From NCBI RefSeq assembly GCF_025377685.1, contig NZ_JACEHK010000017.1:186001-250000 (forward strand): a stretch of 64,000 bases of DNA. Direction: 5' to 3'. The position numbers were made by a program, and so were the translations under genes. This DNA is from Anaerobacillus sp. CMMVII (GTDB taxonomy: Bacteria > Bacillota > Bacilli > Bacillales > Anaerobacillaceae). Positions 17,271-26,725 of the stretch are shown here, piece by piece. Positions within the stretch are counted from its first letter, which is position 1. Every line of letters begins with the position of its first letter. Below the pieces are notes generated by a model. The model was not told where the DNA came from. It worked only from the letters and a program-made list of their open reading frames with translations, and did not search any database.

Positions 17271-17978
17271 ATGATGTACGAGCAAACAGAAAAGACTATA
17301 AAGATAATAATTATTGATGATCATCAGCTTTTCCGTGAAGGGGTAAAGCGAATTTTAGCGATGGAAGATAATTTTGATATTATTGCTGAGGGTGATGACG
17401 GTGCCAAGGCAATGCAATTGGTCGAGCAATGTCAGCCTGACGTCATTTTAATGGATATTAACATGCCTAAAGTGAACGGTGTCGAGGCAACACGTCAACT
17501 GATTGAGGCCTATCCAGGCATTAAAGTACTGATTCTGTCCATTCATGATGATGAAACGTACGTGACACATGTGTTGAAAACAGGAGCTTCTGGCTATTTA
17601 TTAAAAGAGATGGATGCAGATTCGTTAATTGAAGCTGTCAAAGTAGTGGCTGATGGGGGCGCCTACATTCATCCAAAAGTAACCCATAATTTAATTAACG
17701 AATACCGTCGTTTAGCTTCAGATAAAACACAAGAAACAGAAATTGGCTTCCGAGAAGTCGAATACCGACGCCCGTTACATGTTTTAACCCGTCGTGAATG
17801 TGAAGTCCTTCAGTTAATGACGGATGGTAAAAGCAATCGTTCAATCGGAGAAATCTTATTTATTAGTGAAAAAACAGTGAAAAACCATGTAAGTAATATT
17901 CTCCAAAAAATGAACGTAAATGATCGCACTCAAGCTGTTGTTGAAGCAATTAAAAATGGTTGGGTAATCGTTAGGTAA
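17271..17978 (+). CDS. degU: Two-component response regulator DegU
   Basis: 235 residues. The receiver domain has the acidic pair DD (16-17), phospho-acceptor Asp62 in VILMDINMP and the conserved Lys in [10 protein letters not shown]. The NarL/LuxR-type output domain has [18 protein letters not shown] and [12 protein letters not shown]. The start is supported by AGGAGG. It is co-transcribed with degS; a hairpin terminator lies 150 bases downstream. Confidence 0.97.
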   Translation: MMYEQTEKTIKIIIIDDHQLFREGVKRILAMEDNFDIIAEGDDGAKAMQLVEQCQPDVILMDINMPKVNGVEATRQLIEAYPGIKVLILSIHDDETYVTHVLKTGASGYLLKEMDADSLIEAVKVVADGGAYIHPKVTHNLINEYRRLASDKTQETEIGFREVEYRRPLHVLTRRECEVLQLMTDGKSNRSIGEILFISEKTVKNHVSNILQKMNVNDRTQAVVEAIKNGWVIVR

Positions 17979-18034
17979 ATGTAGAATGCTTTAAAGTTAA
18001 TGCTTTGTAGTGCTCACTCAATCAATTCTACATG
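17979..18034. repeat. Short, diverged heptad-type palindrome
   Basis: GTAGAAT (17981) and ATTCTAC (18026) arms flank a core with ATGCTTTGTAGTGCTCA. It is a weaker relative of the other heptad-armed elements. Confidence 0.45.
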
Positions 18035-18131
18035 TCAATGTCGTTTCCTGCCTATTTTGTATGTTAATAAAATTGGACAGGTAGAATAGGTTATTGGTAC
18101 TATGGTAGTGAATACTATTAATAGATAAGTT

Positions 18132-18162
18132 AAGCTTGTACAATTTTGTACAAGCTTTTTTA
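18132..18162 (+). terminator. Terminator downstream of degU
   Basis: AAGCTTGTACAATTTTGTACAAGCTTTTTT: 10-bp perfect stem with a T tail. Confidence 0.9.
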
Positions 18163-18164
18163 AA

Positions 18165-18350
18165 GGCTCTTTTCGTAAACTTTGTTGCTTCTTAATCTAA
18201 AATAAATTGGAAGAATCCTCAGATGAAGATATCACCCAATGAATTGAGTAAGAAAAGAGCACTACTTACTAAATAAGTAAGAAATCTTATTATTTTTGTG
18301 TAAAAATCCGGCTTTTGGGATTTTACGAAAGGAATAATCTACGCGAAAAA
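18165..18350. mobile_element. MITE-like element, copy 1
   Basis: Starts GGCTCTTTTCGTAAACTTTG and ends ...TACGCGAAAA. The interior (AGATGAAGATATCACCCAAT, ACTTACTAAATAAGT, and the hairpin GTAAAAATCC/GGATTTTTAC-like) is shared with 25708-25895. The left end of this copy is the near-complement of the right end of copy 2, so the family has terminal inverted repeats of about 26 bases. No transposase gene inside. Confidence 0.8.
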
Positions 18351-18396
18351 ATAATCTTTTTAAAAAATATGAATCTAACAAAGTGAGGATATAACG

Positions 18397-19242
18397 ATGA
18401 GCAAGATAGCGGTTGTAACTGATAGTACGGCCTACATTCCTAAACATGTAAGGGATGAGCTAGAAATAACGATGGTGCCTTTAAACGTTATTTTTGGTCA
18501 TGAGTCTTATAAGGAAGAAGTAGAAATTACTGCTGATGATTTTTATGAGATGATGAAAAAAGCAGAAAATCTGCCAACAACATCACAGCCAGCAATTGGT
18601 GAACTTGCGATGGAGTTCGAGCGTCTCGCTAAAGACTTTGATCAGGTCATTTCAATTCATCTTTCAAGTGGTATTAGTGGCACTTTTCAATCTGCAGTTG
18701 CTGCAGGCAGTATGGTTGAAGGAATTGAAGTGATTCCGTTCGACTCCGAAATAAGTTGTATGCCACAAGGTTTTTACGTTCTTGAGGCAGCGAGGATGGC
18801 CAAAGCTGGGAAGACGGCTGAGGAGATCATCAATCGACTTAACGAAATGAAAGAAAATATGCGTGCATATTTCATTGCTGATGATTTAAGTCATCTTCAT
18901 CGTGGTGGGAGACTAAATGGAGCACAATTAGTTCTTGGTAGTTTGCTTCAAATTAAGCCTGTCCTACACTTTGAAGATAAGAAAATTGTTCCGTTTGAAA
19001 AAGTACGGACTGCAAAGAAAGCGTTAAATCGAATTTACGGTCTTATTGAAGAAGATGTACAAAAAGACGCGCCACTTCATATTTCTGTCATTCATGGCAA
19101 CTGTGAAGAAGAAGCTGTAAAAATTGCTGATCATCTCAAGTTACAGTACCCACACGCGGATATTTGTATTAGTTATTTCGGTCCAGTCATTGGCACACAC
19201 CTTGGACAAGGTAGCCTTGGGATTGGATGGTATAAAGGATAG
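18397..19242 (+). CDS. yviA: DegV family fatty-acid-binding protein
   Basis: 281 residues of the DegV family (EDD fold). The N-terminus KIAVVTDSTAYIPKH and TTSQPAIGE, SSGISGTFQSA and DDLSHLHRGGRLN blocks line the acyl-binding pocket. Family members bind fatty acids and supply acyl chains to fatty acid kinase FakA. Its place just after degU matches yviA of B. subtilis. GTGAGGA precedes the ATG. Confidence 0.9.
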   Translation: MSKIAVVTDSTAYIPKHVRDELEITMVPLNVIFGHESYKEEVEITADDFYEMMKKAENLPTTSQPAIGELAMEFERLAKDFDQVISIHLSSGISGTFQSAVAAGSMVEGIEVIPFDSEISCMPQGFYVLEAARMAKAGKTAEEIINRLNEMKENMRAYFIADDLSHLHRGGRLNGAQLVLGSLLQIKPVLHFEDKKIVPFEKVRTAKKALNRIYGLIEEDVQKDAPLHISVIHGNCEEEAVKIADHLKLQYPHADICISYFGPVIGTHLGQGSLGIGWYKG

Positions 19243-19478
19243 TTTAGAGTTTTGAGTGTTGAGTTAAGAGTTAATGTGGGTAATGCTTCGAAGCAATACC
19301 CACAAGAATTATAAAAAAAGTAATTTTCCTTAATGTGATCCTTCGAAGCGATACATTAAAACCCAAAACTCAAAAAAATTAAAAGGGTTGAATTAAGAGT
19401 TATGAGTTAGCGAAAGCATTGCACCGAAGCGAAGCCCCCAAAAAAACTCAACCCTCAACCCTCAACCCTCAAAACTAA
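19243..19478. repeat. Heptad-armed palindromic elements, copy 3 (tandem pair)
   Basis: A composite: arms of GTTTTGA/GTTAAGA type units, cores ATGCTTCGAAGCAAT (19281) and CCTTCGAAGCGAT (19340), then right-arm ACTCAACCCTCAACCCTCAA repeats. It fills the yviA-comFA gap. Confidence 0.8.
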
Positions 19479-19494
19479 AGAAAGAGGTGCATTG

Positions 19495-20963
19495 ATGAAA
19501 TTTGTGTTTTATGAGAATTACATCGCTCCAGCTGTTTTGCGGCAATCCGACTTCGTACCTACGGCCATTAGTAGGCTTCCGGACTTTTGTATGCCACCAC
19601 TTAATTCTACGTATAACTATTCCGAAACACTCCAACAACTTCTAAGCGGTAGAAAACTCCTTTTTCAAGAGATTAACCTTTCAATCGAAATCATTCACGA
19701 GCATTATCTACATGGCTTTGTCAGCTACCATAAAGGAATCACTGAAAAAAATGGTTCATATTTTTGCCAGCGCTGTGGCAATCAGAAAAGACACTTATTT
19801 GCAAAGCATGCATGTGCAAGGTGCGAAGCAGAATGTGTGTATTGTCGCCACTGTTTGACGATGGGGAAGGTGTCGCAATGCTCACCATTACTTACTTGGA
19901 CAGGGACGCACGTCCACTATGAAAAACGTAATCGGGCTCTTGAATGGCAAGGAACCTTGTCGCAAGGTCAGCAACACGCATCTGAGAAAATTATTGCAGC
20001 GGTCGGTACGGCGAAAAAGTTATTAATTTGGGCGGTTTGCGGTGCTGGAAAAACTGAGATCCTTTTTGAAGGGATGAACAAAGCGATTGAAGAAGGACAA
20101 AATGTCGTGATCGCGACACCAAGAAGTGATGTTGTTCATGAACTTACGCCTCGGATAAAAAGTGTCTTTCCACAAATAGCTGTGATCTCGTTATTTGGTG
20201 GCAGTGAAGATCGTGGAAAACAAGGGCAGCTTGTGCTAGCAACGACCCACCAACTCCTCAGATACCACGACCACTTTGACTTCGTCGTCATAGATGAAGT
20301 AGATGCCTTCCCGTTCTCCTATGACCCGATGCTGAAATTTGCAGCCAAACAAGCGGCTAAGCAAACGGCCACAACGATCCTCTTAACCGCCACTCCTGAT
20401 AAAAAACTCCAAAAGTCAAAAGATCTCGAGATCGTTAAAATACCGACGCGCTACCATGGCTTTCCGCTTCCGGTTCCTAAGTCCAAATGGATTGGAAACT
20501 GGCGTAAGCTGTTAAAAAAAGAGCGGGTGTCAGACACCATCATGGATTGGTTAAAAAACGAATGGTTACTAAACAGCAAGCGTTTCTATTTGTTCCTTCA
20601 GTCACCGTCCTCGATCAAATCGTTCCAATCCTTCAAAAAACGTTTCCCCTACTCGATGGCGTTCACGCTGAAGATCCTAATCGCCGCGAAAAAGTTCAAA
20701 ACTTCCGCCAAAAAGAGCTTCAAATATTAGTGACAACGACGATTTTAGAACGAGGCGTTACGGTTGAAAACGTAGCTGTCGCTGTTTATGGTGCAGATGA
20801 CGACATTTTTACTGAAAGTGCTCTTGTGCAAATCTCTGGTCGTGTTGGTCGTAGTGCCAGGTTTCCAACGGGTGATATTCACTTTTTTCATTATGGTCAA
20901 ACAGAGGCGATGCTAGATGCAATTGACCATATTAACTTAATGAATAAGTTGGGAGGTTTTTAA
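19495..20963 (+). CDS. comFA: Competence helicase ComFA, frameshifted
   Basis: DNA-dependent ATPase that helps move single-stranded DNA inward during transformation. Visible: a four-cysteine zinc module (CQRCG...CARCEAECVYCRHC), Walker A CGAGKTE, DEAD-like VVIDEVDAF, LLTATPDK, and in the second frame TTTILERGVTVENV and ISGRVGRSAR (motif VI). The frame changes at an A6 run (20553-20558); seven A give one protein of about 490 residues. The ATG at 19495 follows AGAGGTG. The REP palindrome GGTGTCAGACACC (20526-20538) lies inside the coding sequence, read as RVSDT. comFC follows one base after the stop and comFB is absent. Confidence 0.9.
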
Positions 20964-20964
20964 C

Positions 20965-21663
20965 ATGTACTGTTTGTGGTGCCATACCGCTTTTATTGAA
21001 AAGGTGAGCTGGGAATATGTATTTGGCAGAGCGACAACTCTACCAATCTGTCAGCAATGTAGCGGCAGCTTTAAAGAAATTACAGGGGAGATTTGTGATA
21101 AGTGCGGACGCACCTTTAGCGGTGTAGATCCACAGTACCGTCACGGTCAGTTATGTCATGACTGTGTGCGCTGGGGAGACGGAGGATTGGTGAAAAATCG
21201 TTCGGTCTTTGTTTACAATTCATTTTTACAGGAAGTAATTGGGAGGTGGAAATATCGAGGGGATGCCGAGCTTGTAAAATTATTTTGGCCAAAGCTTCAA
21301 ATTCTAGTTAAGCAATTTGAGACGATTGATGCGGTTGTTCCGATTCCACTAAGTCCCGAACGATTATATGAACGAAGCTTTAACCAAGCACAAGCACTTG
21401 CTGAAGGGCTACCTTATCCAATTGTTGAAGCGATCATTAGACCTATCGGAGTAACCAAGCAAAGTAAAAAAAGCCGTCAACAACGCTTACACCAAGAAGA
21501 CCGGTTTCAAATTGGTTTGGTCCCAGCCTCTTTATGCAAAGGGAAATCGCTGTTACTAGTCGATGATATTTACACAACAGGAGCGACGCTGTATTCAGCA
21601 GCAGCTATTTTAAAACAACACGGGGCAGCAGCTGTTTATTCAATTACTGTTGCTAGAGGGTGA
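20965..21663 (+). CDS. comFC: Competence phosphoribosyltransferase-like protein ComFC
   Basis: 232 residues. The N-terminal zinc-binding part has four CxxC pairs (CLWC, CQQC, CDKCG, CHDC) and the C-terminal PRTase domain has the PRPP motif LLVDDIYTTGAT (residues 191-202). It is needed for DNA uptake with ComFA. Translational coupling: the TAA of comFA is immediately followed by the ATG. The VPIPLSPERLYERSFNQAQ block is typical of the family. Confidence 0.94.
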   Translation: MYCLWCHTAFIEKVSWEYVFGRATTLPICQQCSGSFKEITGEICDKCGRTFSGVDPQYRHGQLCHDCVRWGDGGLVKNRSVFVYNSFLQEVIGRWKYRGDAELVKLFWPKLQILVKQFETIDAVVPIPLSPERLYERSFNQAQALAEGLPYPIVEAIIRPIGVTKQSKKSRQQRLHQEDRFQIGLVPASLCKGKSLLLVDDIYTTGATLYSAAAILKQHGAAAVYSITVARG

Positions 21664-21750
21664 CCAAAAAAATTTCCCAATAGCCTAATTAAAAGTAGAT
21701 GCCAGTCCGATATAATAAGTATAAGCAGTATTGGATGGGGGGAAGCGGTT

Positions 21751-22185
21751 ATGCCAGAATTACTAAATTGTCCGCGTTGCAATAAGATTTTTGTGAAAGC
21801 ATTTCGAGAGGTCTGTAATAATTGTCACCAACAAGAAGAAGATGATTTTCAAAAAGTCTATCATTACGTAAGAAAAAAAGATAATCGAAGGGCAACAATT
21901 CATGAGGTAGAAGAGGCAACAGGTGTTGAAAAAGAATTCATTTATAAGTTTATCAAACAAGGAAGAATATCTTTACATAGTTTTCCTAATCTCGCATACC
22001 CATGTGAGTCTTGTGGCACAATGATTCGTGAAGGACGAATTTGTAGCGATTGTAGAGGCAACATCACAGATGGTTTAGAGCGTTTAGACATTGAAAAAAC
22101 ATTCGCAGAACGTAACAAGCGTGAGGAAAACAGTAAAATCACCACCTACCATTCAGTAAATAACAGATTTGATCGTAACCGTTAG
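21751..22185 (+). CDS. yvyF: Flagellar operon protein YvyF (FlgM-associated)
   Basis: 144 residues (TIGR03826 type). Two zinc-finger pairs flank a winged-helix-like middle: CPRC/CNNC at 7-25 and CESC/CSDC at about 88-107. In B. subtilis yvyF is the gene before flgM. Start supported by GGGGGGAAG. A hairpin terminator overlaps its stop, so flgM depends mainly on its own sigma-D promoter. Its biochemical role is not established. Confidence 0.88.
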   Translation: MPELLNCPRCNKIFVKAFREVCNNCHQQEEDDFQKVYHYVRKKDNRRATIHEVEEATGVEKEFIYKFIKQGRISLHSFPNLAYPCESCGTMIREGRICSDCRGNITDGLERLDIEKTFAERNKREENSKITTYHSVNNRFDRNR

Positions 22186-22207
22186 CCTTTGTTAACGGTT
22201 ATTTTTA
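22177..22207 (+). terminator. Terminator overlapping the yvyF stop
   Basis: AACCGTTA-gcctttg-TTAACGGTT followed by ATTTTT. Confidence 0.8.
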
Positions 22208-22230
22208 AAGTAATTATTTATTTGAAAATC

Positions 22231-22257
22231 TAAACAAATTAGCGATCTTGCCGATAT
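22231..22257 (+). promoter_or_regulatory. Sigma-D promoter of flgM
   Basis: TAAA (22231-22234), exactly 15 bases, GCCGATAT (22250-22257): a perfect match to the B. subtilis sigma-D consensus, 35 bases before flgM. Confidence 0.92.
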
Positions 22258-22291
22258 TATTAAAAAAGTAAATCAAAAGAGGTGAAACTCA

Positions 22292-22549
22292 ATGAAAATT
22301 AATCCGTACGGAAATCTGCAAAATATTTACCGGAAGCAACTGGATAAACTACAACCTAAGGGAGAAGTAACCAAAAAACGCGATCAGTTAGAAATTTCTC
22401 CACAAGCAAAACTGCTGCAGCAGGAAACGAGAATTACAACGGAACGAAAAGAAAAAATTGAGCAGTTAAAGGCGCAGGTTCAGTCAGGAGAATACAAAGT
22501 AAACTCCCAGGAAGTGGCGAAAAAGTTTTACGAGTTTTGGAATGAATAG
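22292..22549 (+). CDS. flgM: Anti-sigma-D factor FlgM
   Basis: 85 residues, mostly disordered and helical, as expected for FlgM (B. subtilis 88). The C-terminal region RKEKIEQLKAQVQSGEYKV matches the sigma-binding helices. FlgM holds sigma-D inactive until it is exported through the completed hook. Its own sigma-D promoter makes a feedback loop. AGAGGTGAAA precedes the ATG. Confidence 0.94.
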   Translation: MKINPYGNLQNIYRKQLDKLQPKGEVTKKRDQLEISPQAKLLQQETRITTERKEKIEQLKAQVQSGEYKVNSQEVAKKFYEFWNE

Positions 22550-22566
22550 AAGTAGAGGTGAAATAG

Positions 22567-23058
22567 ATGTCTGCCCAACTCATTATTGAATGTTTAAAAA
22601 AACTAGATCAAGTTCATCAATCCTTTCATGAACTTGCCAAAGAAAAAACCAATGTCATTATTAAGGGTGACATCTCTCACTTCCGGATGATCCTTCAAAA
22701 AGAAACGTCCCAATTAAAAAAGCTACAGCAATTAGAACAAGAACGGTCTAGGTTAGTTCGATATTTTCTAAACGGCAAGGGATTGGCAATAGAAAGCGGA
22801 ACGATCACGGAGCTCCTTCCCTATATTTCAGATATGGAAAAAAAGGAGTTATTAGAGTTGCAGAAAAGATTAGTGGCCGAAATTCAAAGCTTAAAGCAAA
22901 CAAATGATTTAAATCAGCAGCTAATCCAAGATTCGTTACGGTTTGTGAACCTATCCCTTGATGTCTTGCAACCTGAACTTGAGACTGGGAATTATAACAG
23001 AGTGAAAAATAACGAGTCTGAGCCGCTCGGACGTTCATTATTTGACTCAAAAGCATAA
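22567..23058 (+). CDS. flgN: Flagellar export chaperone FlgN
   Basis: 163 residues, predicted almost wholly alpha-helical coiled coil, FlgN family. The chaperone delivers FlgK and FlgL to the export gate. It sits between flgM and flgK as in B. subtilis (yvyG). AGAGGTG precedes the ATG. Confidence 0.9.
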   Translation: MSAQLIIECLKKLDQVHQSFHELAKEKTNVIIKGDISHFRMILQKETSQLKKLQQLEQERSRLVRYFLNGKGLAIESGTITELLPYISDMEKKELLELQKRLVAEIQSLKQTNDLNQQLIQDSLRFVNLSLDVLQPELETGNYNRVKNNESEPLGRSLFDSKA

Positions 23059-23082
23059 AAAGAGAGAAACGGAGGGGTTCAA

Positions 23083-24663
23083 ATGCGGTCAACCTTTCAG
23101 GGACTAGAAACGGCTCGACGTGCCCTTTATACGTCACAAACTGCATTACATACGACAGGACATAACATTGCAAATGCCAATACACCAGGATTTTCCAGAC
23201 AACGAGTGAATCTAACAACGACAACCCCGTTTCCAGGAGTTGGTTTTAATAGACCAGGAATTCCAGGGCAGATTGGTACGGGGGTTCAGGCAGGCTCAAT
23301 TCAAAGAATTAGAGAAGGATTTCTTGATTTGCAATTCCGTAATGAAACAAGTAAATTTGGATATTGGGATACAAAGCATACGGCTTTAGAGAAGATGGAA
23401 GATATTATGAATGAGCCAAGTGAAAAAGGCTTAGCAAATACACTCGATAAATTTTGGACATCATTGCAAGACTTATCAGTTCACCCTGAAGATTCAGGGG
23501 CTAGATCGGTTGTACGGCAAAGAGGAATGGCATTAGCTGAAACCTTTAATTATACAGCCAACTCCTTAGTTGCTATTCAGCGTGACTTAAAGTCGCAGAT
23601 TGATATAACGATAAAAGATATTAATTCAATCGCAAAGCAAATTAATTCAATAAACAAACAAATAGCTGGAATTGAGCCACATGGTTATCTACCGAATGAC
23701 CTTTACGATGAACGAGACTTATTAGTCGACCAACTGTCACAGTTAGTTAACATCAAAGTCGAGCCAGTTAGAAGTGATGGACTAGCACTAGAGATAGCAG
23801 AAGGTAAGTATACGATTAAACTTATTGACGACAATGGGCAGGAACTCGGCATAACTCTGGTTGATGGCAGAGATTTAACACATAATGAAGTTCAAGTTAC
23901 TTATGACCAGGATACTGGTCTAGTGGATAAAATAAAATTTGGCCCTGAAAAGTTGGAAACAGGTGTTAATAGAGTGGTTTCTGAACTCAACTTTGAAGAC
24001 TTTACAGCGATTGGAAAATTGCAAGCAAATTTAGAAGTCCATGGTTACCTTGGAAAAGACGGCTCAGAACAAGGCGTTTATCCAAAAATGCTGCAAGAGT
24101 TAGATCAAATGGCATACACCTTTGTTCAGGAGTTTAATAGAGTTCATAACGAGGGTTGGACCTTAAATGATGTAAAAAATGGAAACAAAGGTGCCTCAGT
24201 TGATTTTTTCACGTATAAAGATTTTCAACCAACCTCTAATAATATCAAGGGTGCAGCTTTAAAACTTATGGTCTCAGATGATATTATTCGAGAATTAGAT
24301 AACATAGCGGCGTCATTAGGTGGATTTTCTGGAGATGGAGCCAATGCCTTAGCCTTAGCAAACGTGAAAGATGCCTTACTTGACTTTGGTGGAACAACCA
24401 CAACCGTGCAAAGCTTTTATCAAGGTGTCATCGGTGAAATGGCAGTTAACACAAACGAAGCAGCCAGGATGGTTTATAACACAGAAACATTAAGACTGTC
24501 GATTAACCAACGCCGTGAAAGTGTAAGTGGCGTTTCCTTAGACGAAGAAATGACAAATTTAATTCAATTCCAACATGCCTATAATGCAGCGGCGAGAACC
24601 ATAACCCTCGTTGACGAAATGCTAGATAGGATTATCAATGGCATGGGTACGGCGGGGAGATAA
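23083..24663 (+). CDS. flgK: Flagellar hook-associated protein FlgK (HAP1)
   Basis: 526 residues (family about 500-550). The N-terminal rod motif HNIANANTPGFSRQRV and the C-terminal LIQFQHAYNAAARTITLVDEMLDR are intact. It forms the hook-filament junction with FlgL. ACGGAGGG precedes the ATG. A heptad-armed palindrome follows before flgL. Confidence 0.96.
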   Translation: MRSTFQGLETARRALYTSQTALHTTGHNIANANTPGFSRQRVNLTTTTPFPGVGFNRPGIPGQIGTGVQAGSIQRIREGFLDLQFRNETSKFGYWDTKHTALEKMEDIMNEPSEKGLANTLDKFWTSLQDLSVHPEDSGARSVVRQRGMALAETFNYTANSLVAIQRDLKSQIDITIKDINSIAKQINSINKQIAGIEPHGYLPNDLYDERDLLVDQLSQLVNIKVEPVRSDGLALEIAEGKYTIKLIDDNGQELGITLVDGRDLTHNEVQVTYDQDTGLVDKIKFGPEKLETGVNRVVSELNFEDFTAIGKLQANLEVHGYLGKDGSEQGVYPKMLQELDQMAYTFVQEFNRVHNEGWTLNDVKNGNKGASVDFFTYKDFQPTSNNIKGAALKLMVSDDIIRELDNIAASLGGFSGDGANALALANVKDALLDFGGTTTTVQSFYQGVIGEMAVNTNEAARMVYNTETLRLSINQRRESVSGVSLDEEMTNLIQFQHAYNAAARTITLVDEMLDRIINGMGTAGR

Positions 24664-24664
24664 T

Positions 24665-24756
24665 TGGTAGTTATGAGTTTTGAGTTGTTTCAGTGATGCT
24701 TCGAAGTGCATCCCTGAAAAGCTTTCATTAACTCATACCTCAAAACTCAACACTTT
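24665..24756. repeat. Heptad-armed palindromic element, copy 4
   Basis: Left arm TTATGAGTTTTGAGTT, core GATGCTTCGAAGTGCATC, right arm AACTCATACCTCAAAACTCAA. It lies within the flgK-flgL gap of one operon. Confidence 0.8.
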
Positions 24757-24775
24757 AAAAAAGTAGGTGAAAGAT

Positions 24776-25708
24776 ATGAGAATTACGCAAACGATGTTAT
24801 CGAATAATACCCTTCGACATATGTCAAATAGCTACCAAAAGCTAGGGAAGATTCAAGATCAATTAGCGACGGGGAAGAAAATTACACGGGCCTCTCAAGA
24901 CCCTGTTGTTGCTATGAATGGTATGCGCTATCGCTCACAGGTAACTGAAATAGAACAATTTAACCGAAACCTATCAGAAACGTACAATTGGATGGATACG
25001 GCAGATTCTTCATTAGACAAAGTTACCCTGACACTTCAGCGGATCAGAGAGCTTACAGTCCAAGCAACGAATGATAGTTATGAAGATACGCAACGAGAGA
25101 ACATTCGTAAAGAGATCACGCAATTACGGGAGCACCTCATGGCCCTCGCAAATACAAAAGCAAATAATAAATATATCTTTAATGGGACCAATACGATTAA
25201 TCCACCGGTTGATGAGAAGCAGATGAATGCAGCCCTAGCGGAGGCCCTTGCTACTGGAGTTGTTCCGCCGCTAGCTGATGCTGTTTCAAAGAATGGTGAA
25301 GCGGTTCAATTTGAACTGTTAAAAGGAGTGAATGTCGGTGTAAATATTAACCCGACAAATGTTTTTTCTGAAAAATTCTTCAGTGATATTATTTCTTTAG
25401 AAAAAACGCTCGGGAACCCAAACTCTAAAGCTACTGACATTGAAGGGTTTATTGACCTAGTCGCAAATCATATCGATAGTGTTGTCAATGAACGTGCAGA
25501 GTTGGGGGCCCGTGTAAATCGAGTTGAAATGATTGAAGACCGAATTATGGAGCAAGAAGTGATTGCTAGACGGATACTTTCAAATAATGAAGACGCCGAT
25601 ATGGAAAAAGTCATTATTGATCTTGTTTCACAAGAAAGTGTACATCGTGCGGCTCTCTCAGCTGGGGCAAGAATTATCCAGCCATCGTTGTTAGACTTTT
25701 TACGTTAG
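24776..25708 (+). CDS. flgL: Flagellar hook-associated protein FlgL (HAP3)
   Basis: 310 residues, flagellin-like. MRITQTMLSNNTLRHM at the N-terminus and a C-terminal helix ending SLLDFLR. The ATG at 24776 is chosen because AGGTGA lies 8 bases upstream; a GTG 9 bases earlier overlaps that site. It joins FlgK to the filament. Confidence 0.95.
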   Translation: MRITQTMLSNNTLRHMSNSYQKLGKIQDQLATGKKITRASQDPVVAMNGMRYRSQVTEIEQFNRNLSETYNWMDTADSSLDKVTLTLQRIRELTVQATNDSYEDTQRENIRKEITQLREHLMALANTKANNKYIFNGTNTINPPVDEKQMNAALAEALATGVVPPLADAVSKNGEAVQFELLKGVNVGVNINPTNVFSEKFFSDIISLEKTLGNPNSKATDIEGFIDLVANHIDSVVNERAELGARVNRVEMIEDRIMEQEVIARRILSNNEDADMEKVIIDLVSQESVHRAALSAGARIIQPSLLDFLR

Positions 25709-25895
25709 GCTCTTTTCTTAAAAAATGTAGCTTTTTTAACCTAAAATAATCGAAAAAAAACGTAGATGAAGATATCACCCAATAGTTAAGTAAGAAAAGA
25801 GTACTACTTACTAAATAAGTGGTGGATTCTTAGTATTTTGTGTAAAAATCCGGCTTTTGGGATTTTTACGAAAGCAACAAACTTTGCGAAAATAG
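25708..25895. mobile_element. MITE-like element, copy 2
   Basis: Same family as 18165-18350. It begins GGCTCTTTTC inside the flgL stop region and ends AAGCAACAAACTTTGCGAAAA-tagcc. The AGATGAAGATATCACCCAAT block and a GTAAAAATCC-ggcttttg-GGATTTTTAC hairpin are conserved. No open reading frame inside. Confidence 0.8.
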
Positions 25896-25937
25896 CCTTA
25901 CGGTAAACTCAAACAATATTAAAAGGGGGCGGTTTTA

Positions 25938-26516
25938 ATGCAACTACCAACGATAGCAATCCAATCAGTACGTGGACAAACTGGTATGCACTCACAGCGC
26001 CCCCATATCGAAATAAAGCAAGCCAGTGCAGTACTTTCAATAAACCAAGAACATGCCAGTATCCAAATGAATACTCAACCAGCAAAGCTTAGCATCGACC
26101 AAACACAAGCTTTTGCTTCAGCGAATCTTAAGCATGTCTACCAGTTGAATAAAGAATTTGCAGCCAAAGCAATGAGTAACGCAAGTCAGGTGACAGCGAA
26201 ATACGCCAGAGAAGGCGACCAACTTATGAAAATTGAAAATGGTGGCAATGTCATTCCTCACCTTGCAAAAGTAAATAGTGTTCTTTTCCCGGAGAAGCAG
26301 GCCACCGTCGGCCAGATGCCGGGTCCGTTTCAAGTAAAAATTCACTTTCAACCTAGCAAAACGAGCGTTCAAGTCAAAGGTGGCATAGCTGATATCCAGG
26401 TGCAAAGACATGAGCCTACGATACAACATCGTCCTTGGCAAACGAACATCTACTTACAACAAAAACAAAGCATATCCTTTCAAGCTGTCGGTGTTCAGGT
26501 AAATCAACAGCTTTAG
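25938..26516 (+). CDS. yviE: DUF6470 family protein YviE
   Basis: 192 residues, beta-rich, glutamine-rich, with IEIKQASAVLSI and HRPWQTNIYLQQ blocks. It lies between flgL and fliW as yviE does in B. subtilis. The ribosome binding site is AAAGGGGGCGG. Function unknown; it is conserved with the flagellar cluster. An inverted-repeat element begins at its stop codon. Confidence 0.85.
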   Translation: MQLPTIAIQSVRGQTGMHSQRPHIEIKQASAVLSINQEHASIQMNTQPAKLSIDQTQAFASANLKHVYQLNKEFAAKAMSNASQVTAKYAREGDQLMKIENGGNVIPHLAKVNSVLFPEKQATVGQMPGPFQVKIHFQPSKTSVQVKGGIADIQVQRHEPTIQHRPWQTNIYLQQKQSISFQAVGVQVNQQL

Positions 26517-26636
26517 AGGCTGCCCAAAAAGTGTCTGAAACCACGCGGATCCGACTAAATATTGACGTACAGATTTATCATATGTCTATATTCGGTGCCT
26601 AGCGGTGTCTGACACTTTGTTTTGGGACAGCCTCTA
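26515..26636. repeat. Inverted-repeat element between yviE and fliW
   Basis: AGAGGCTGCCCAAAA (from 26515) and TTTTGGGACAGCCTCT (to 26636) are near-complementary ends enclosing about 90 bases with GTGTCTGA and GGTGTCTGACACT (26604-26616). It may act as a terminator in both directions. Confidence 0.7.
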
Positions 26637-26725
26637 TTTTATATATTGATGTCAGGTATCTATTTTTAATTAAAGCTCTGAAGTAGTACAATAAAGCTAG
26701 AATATAGATAAAGTGGTGATAACTC

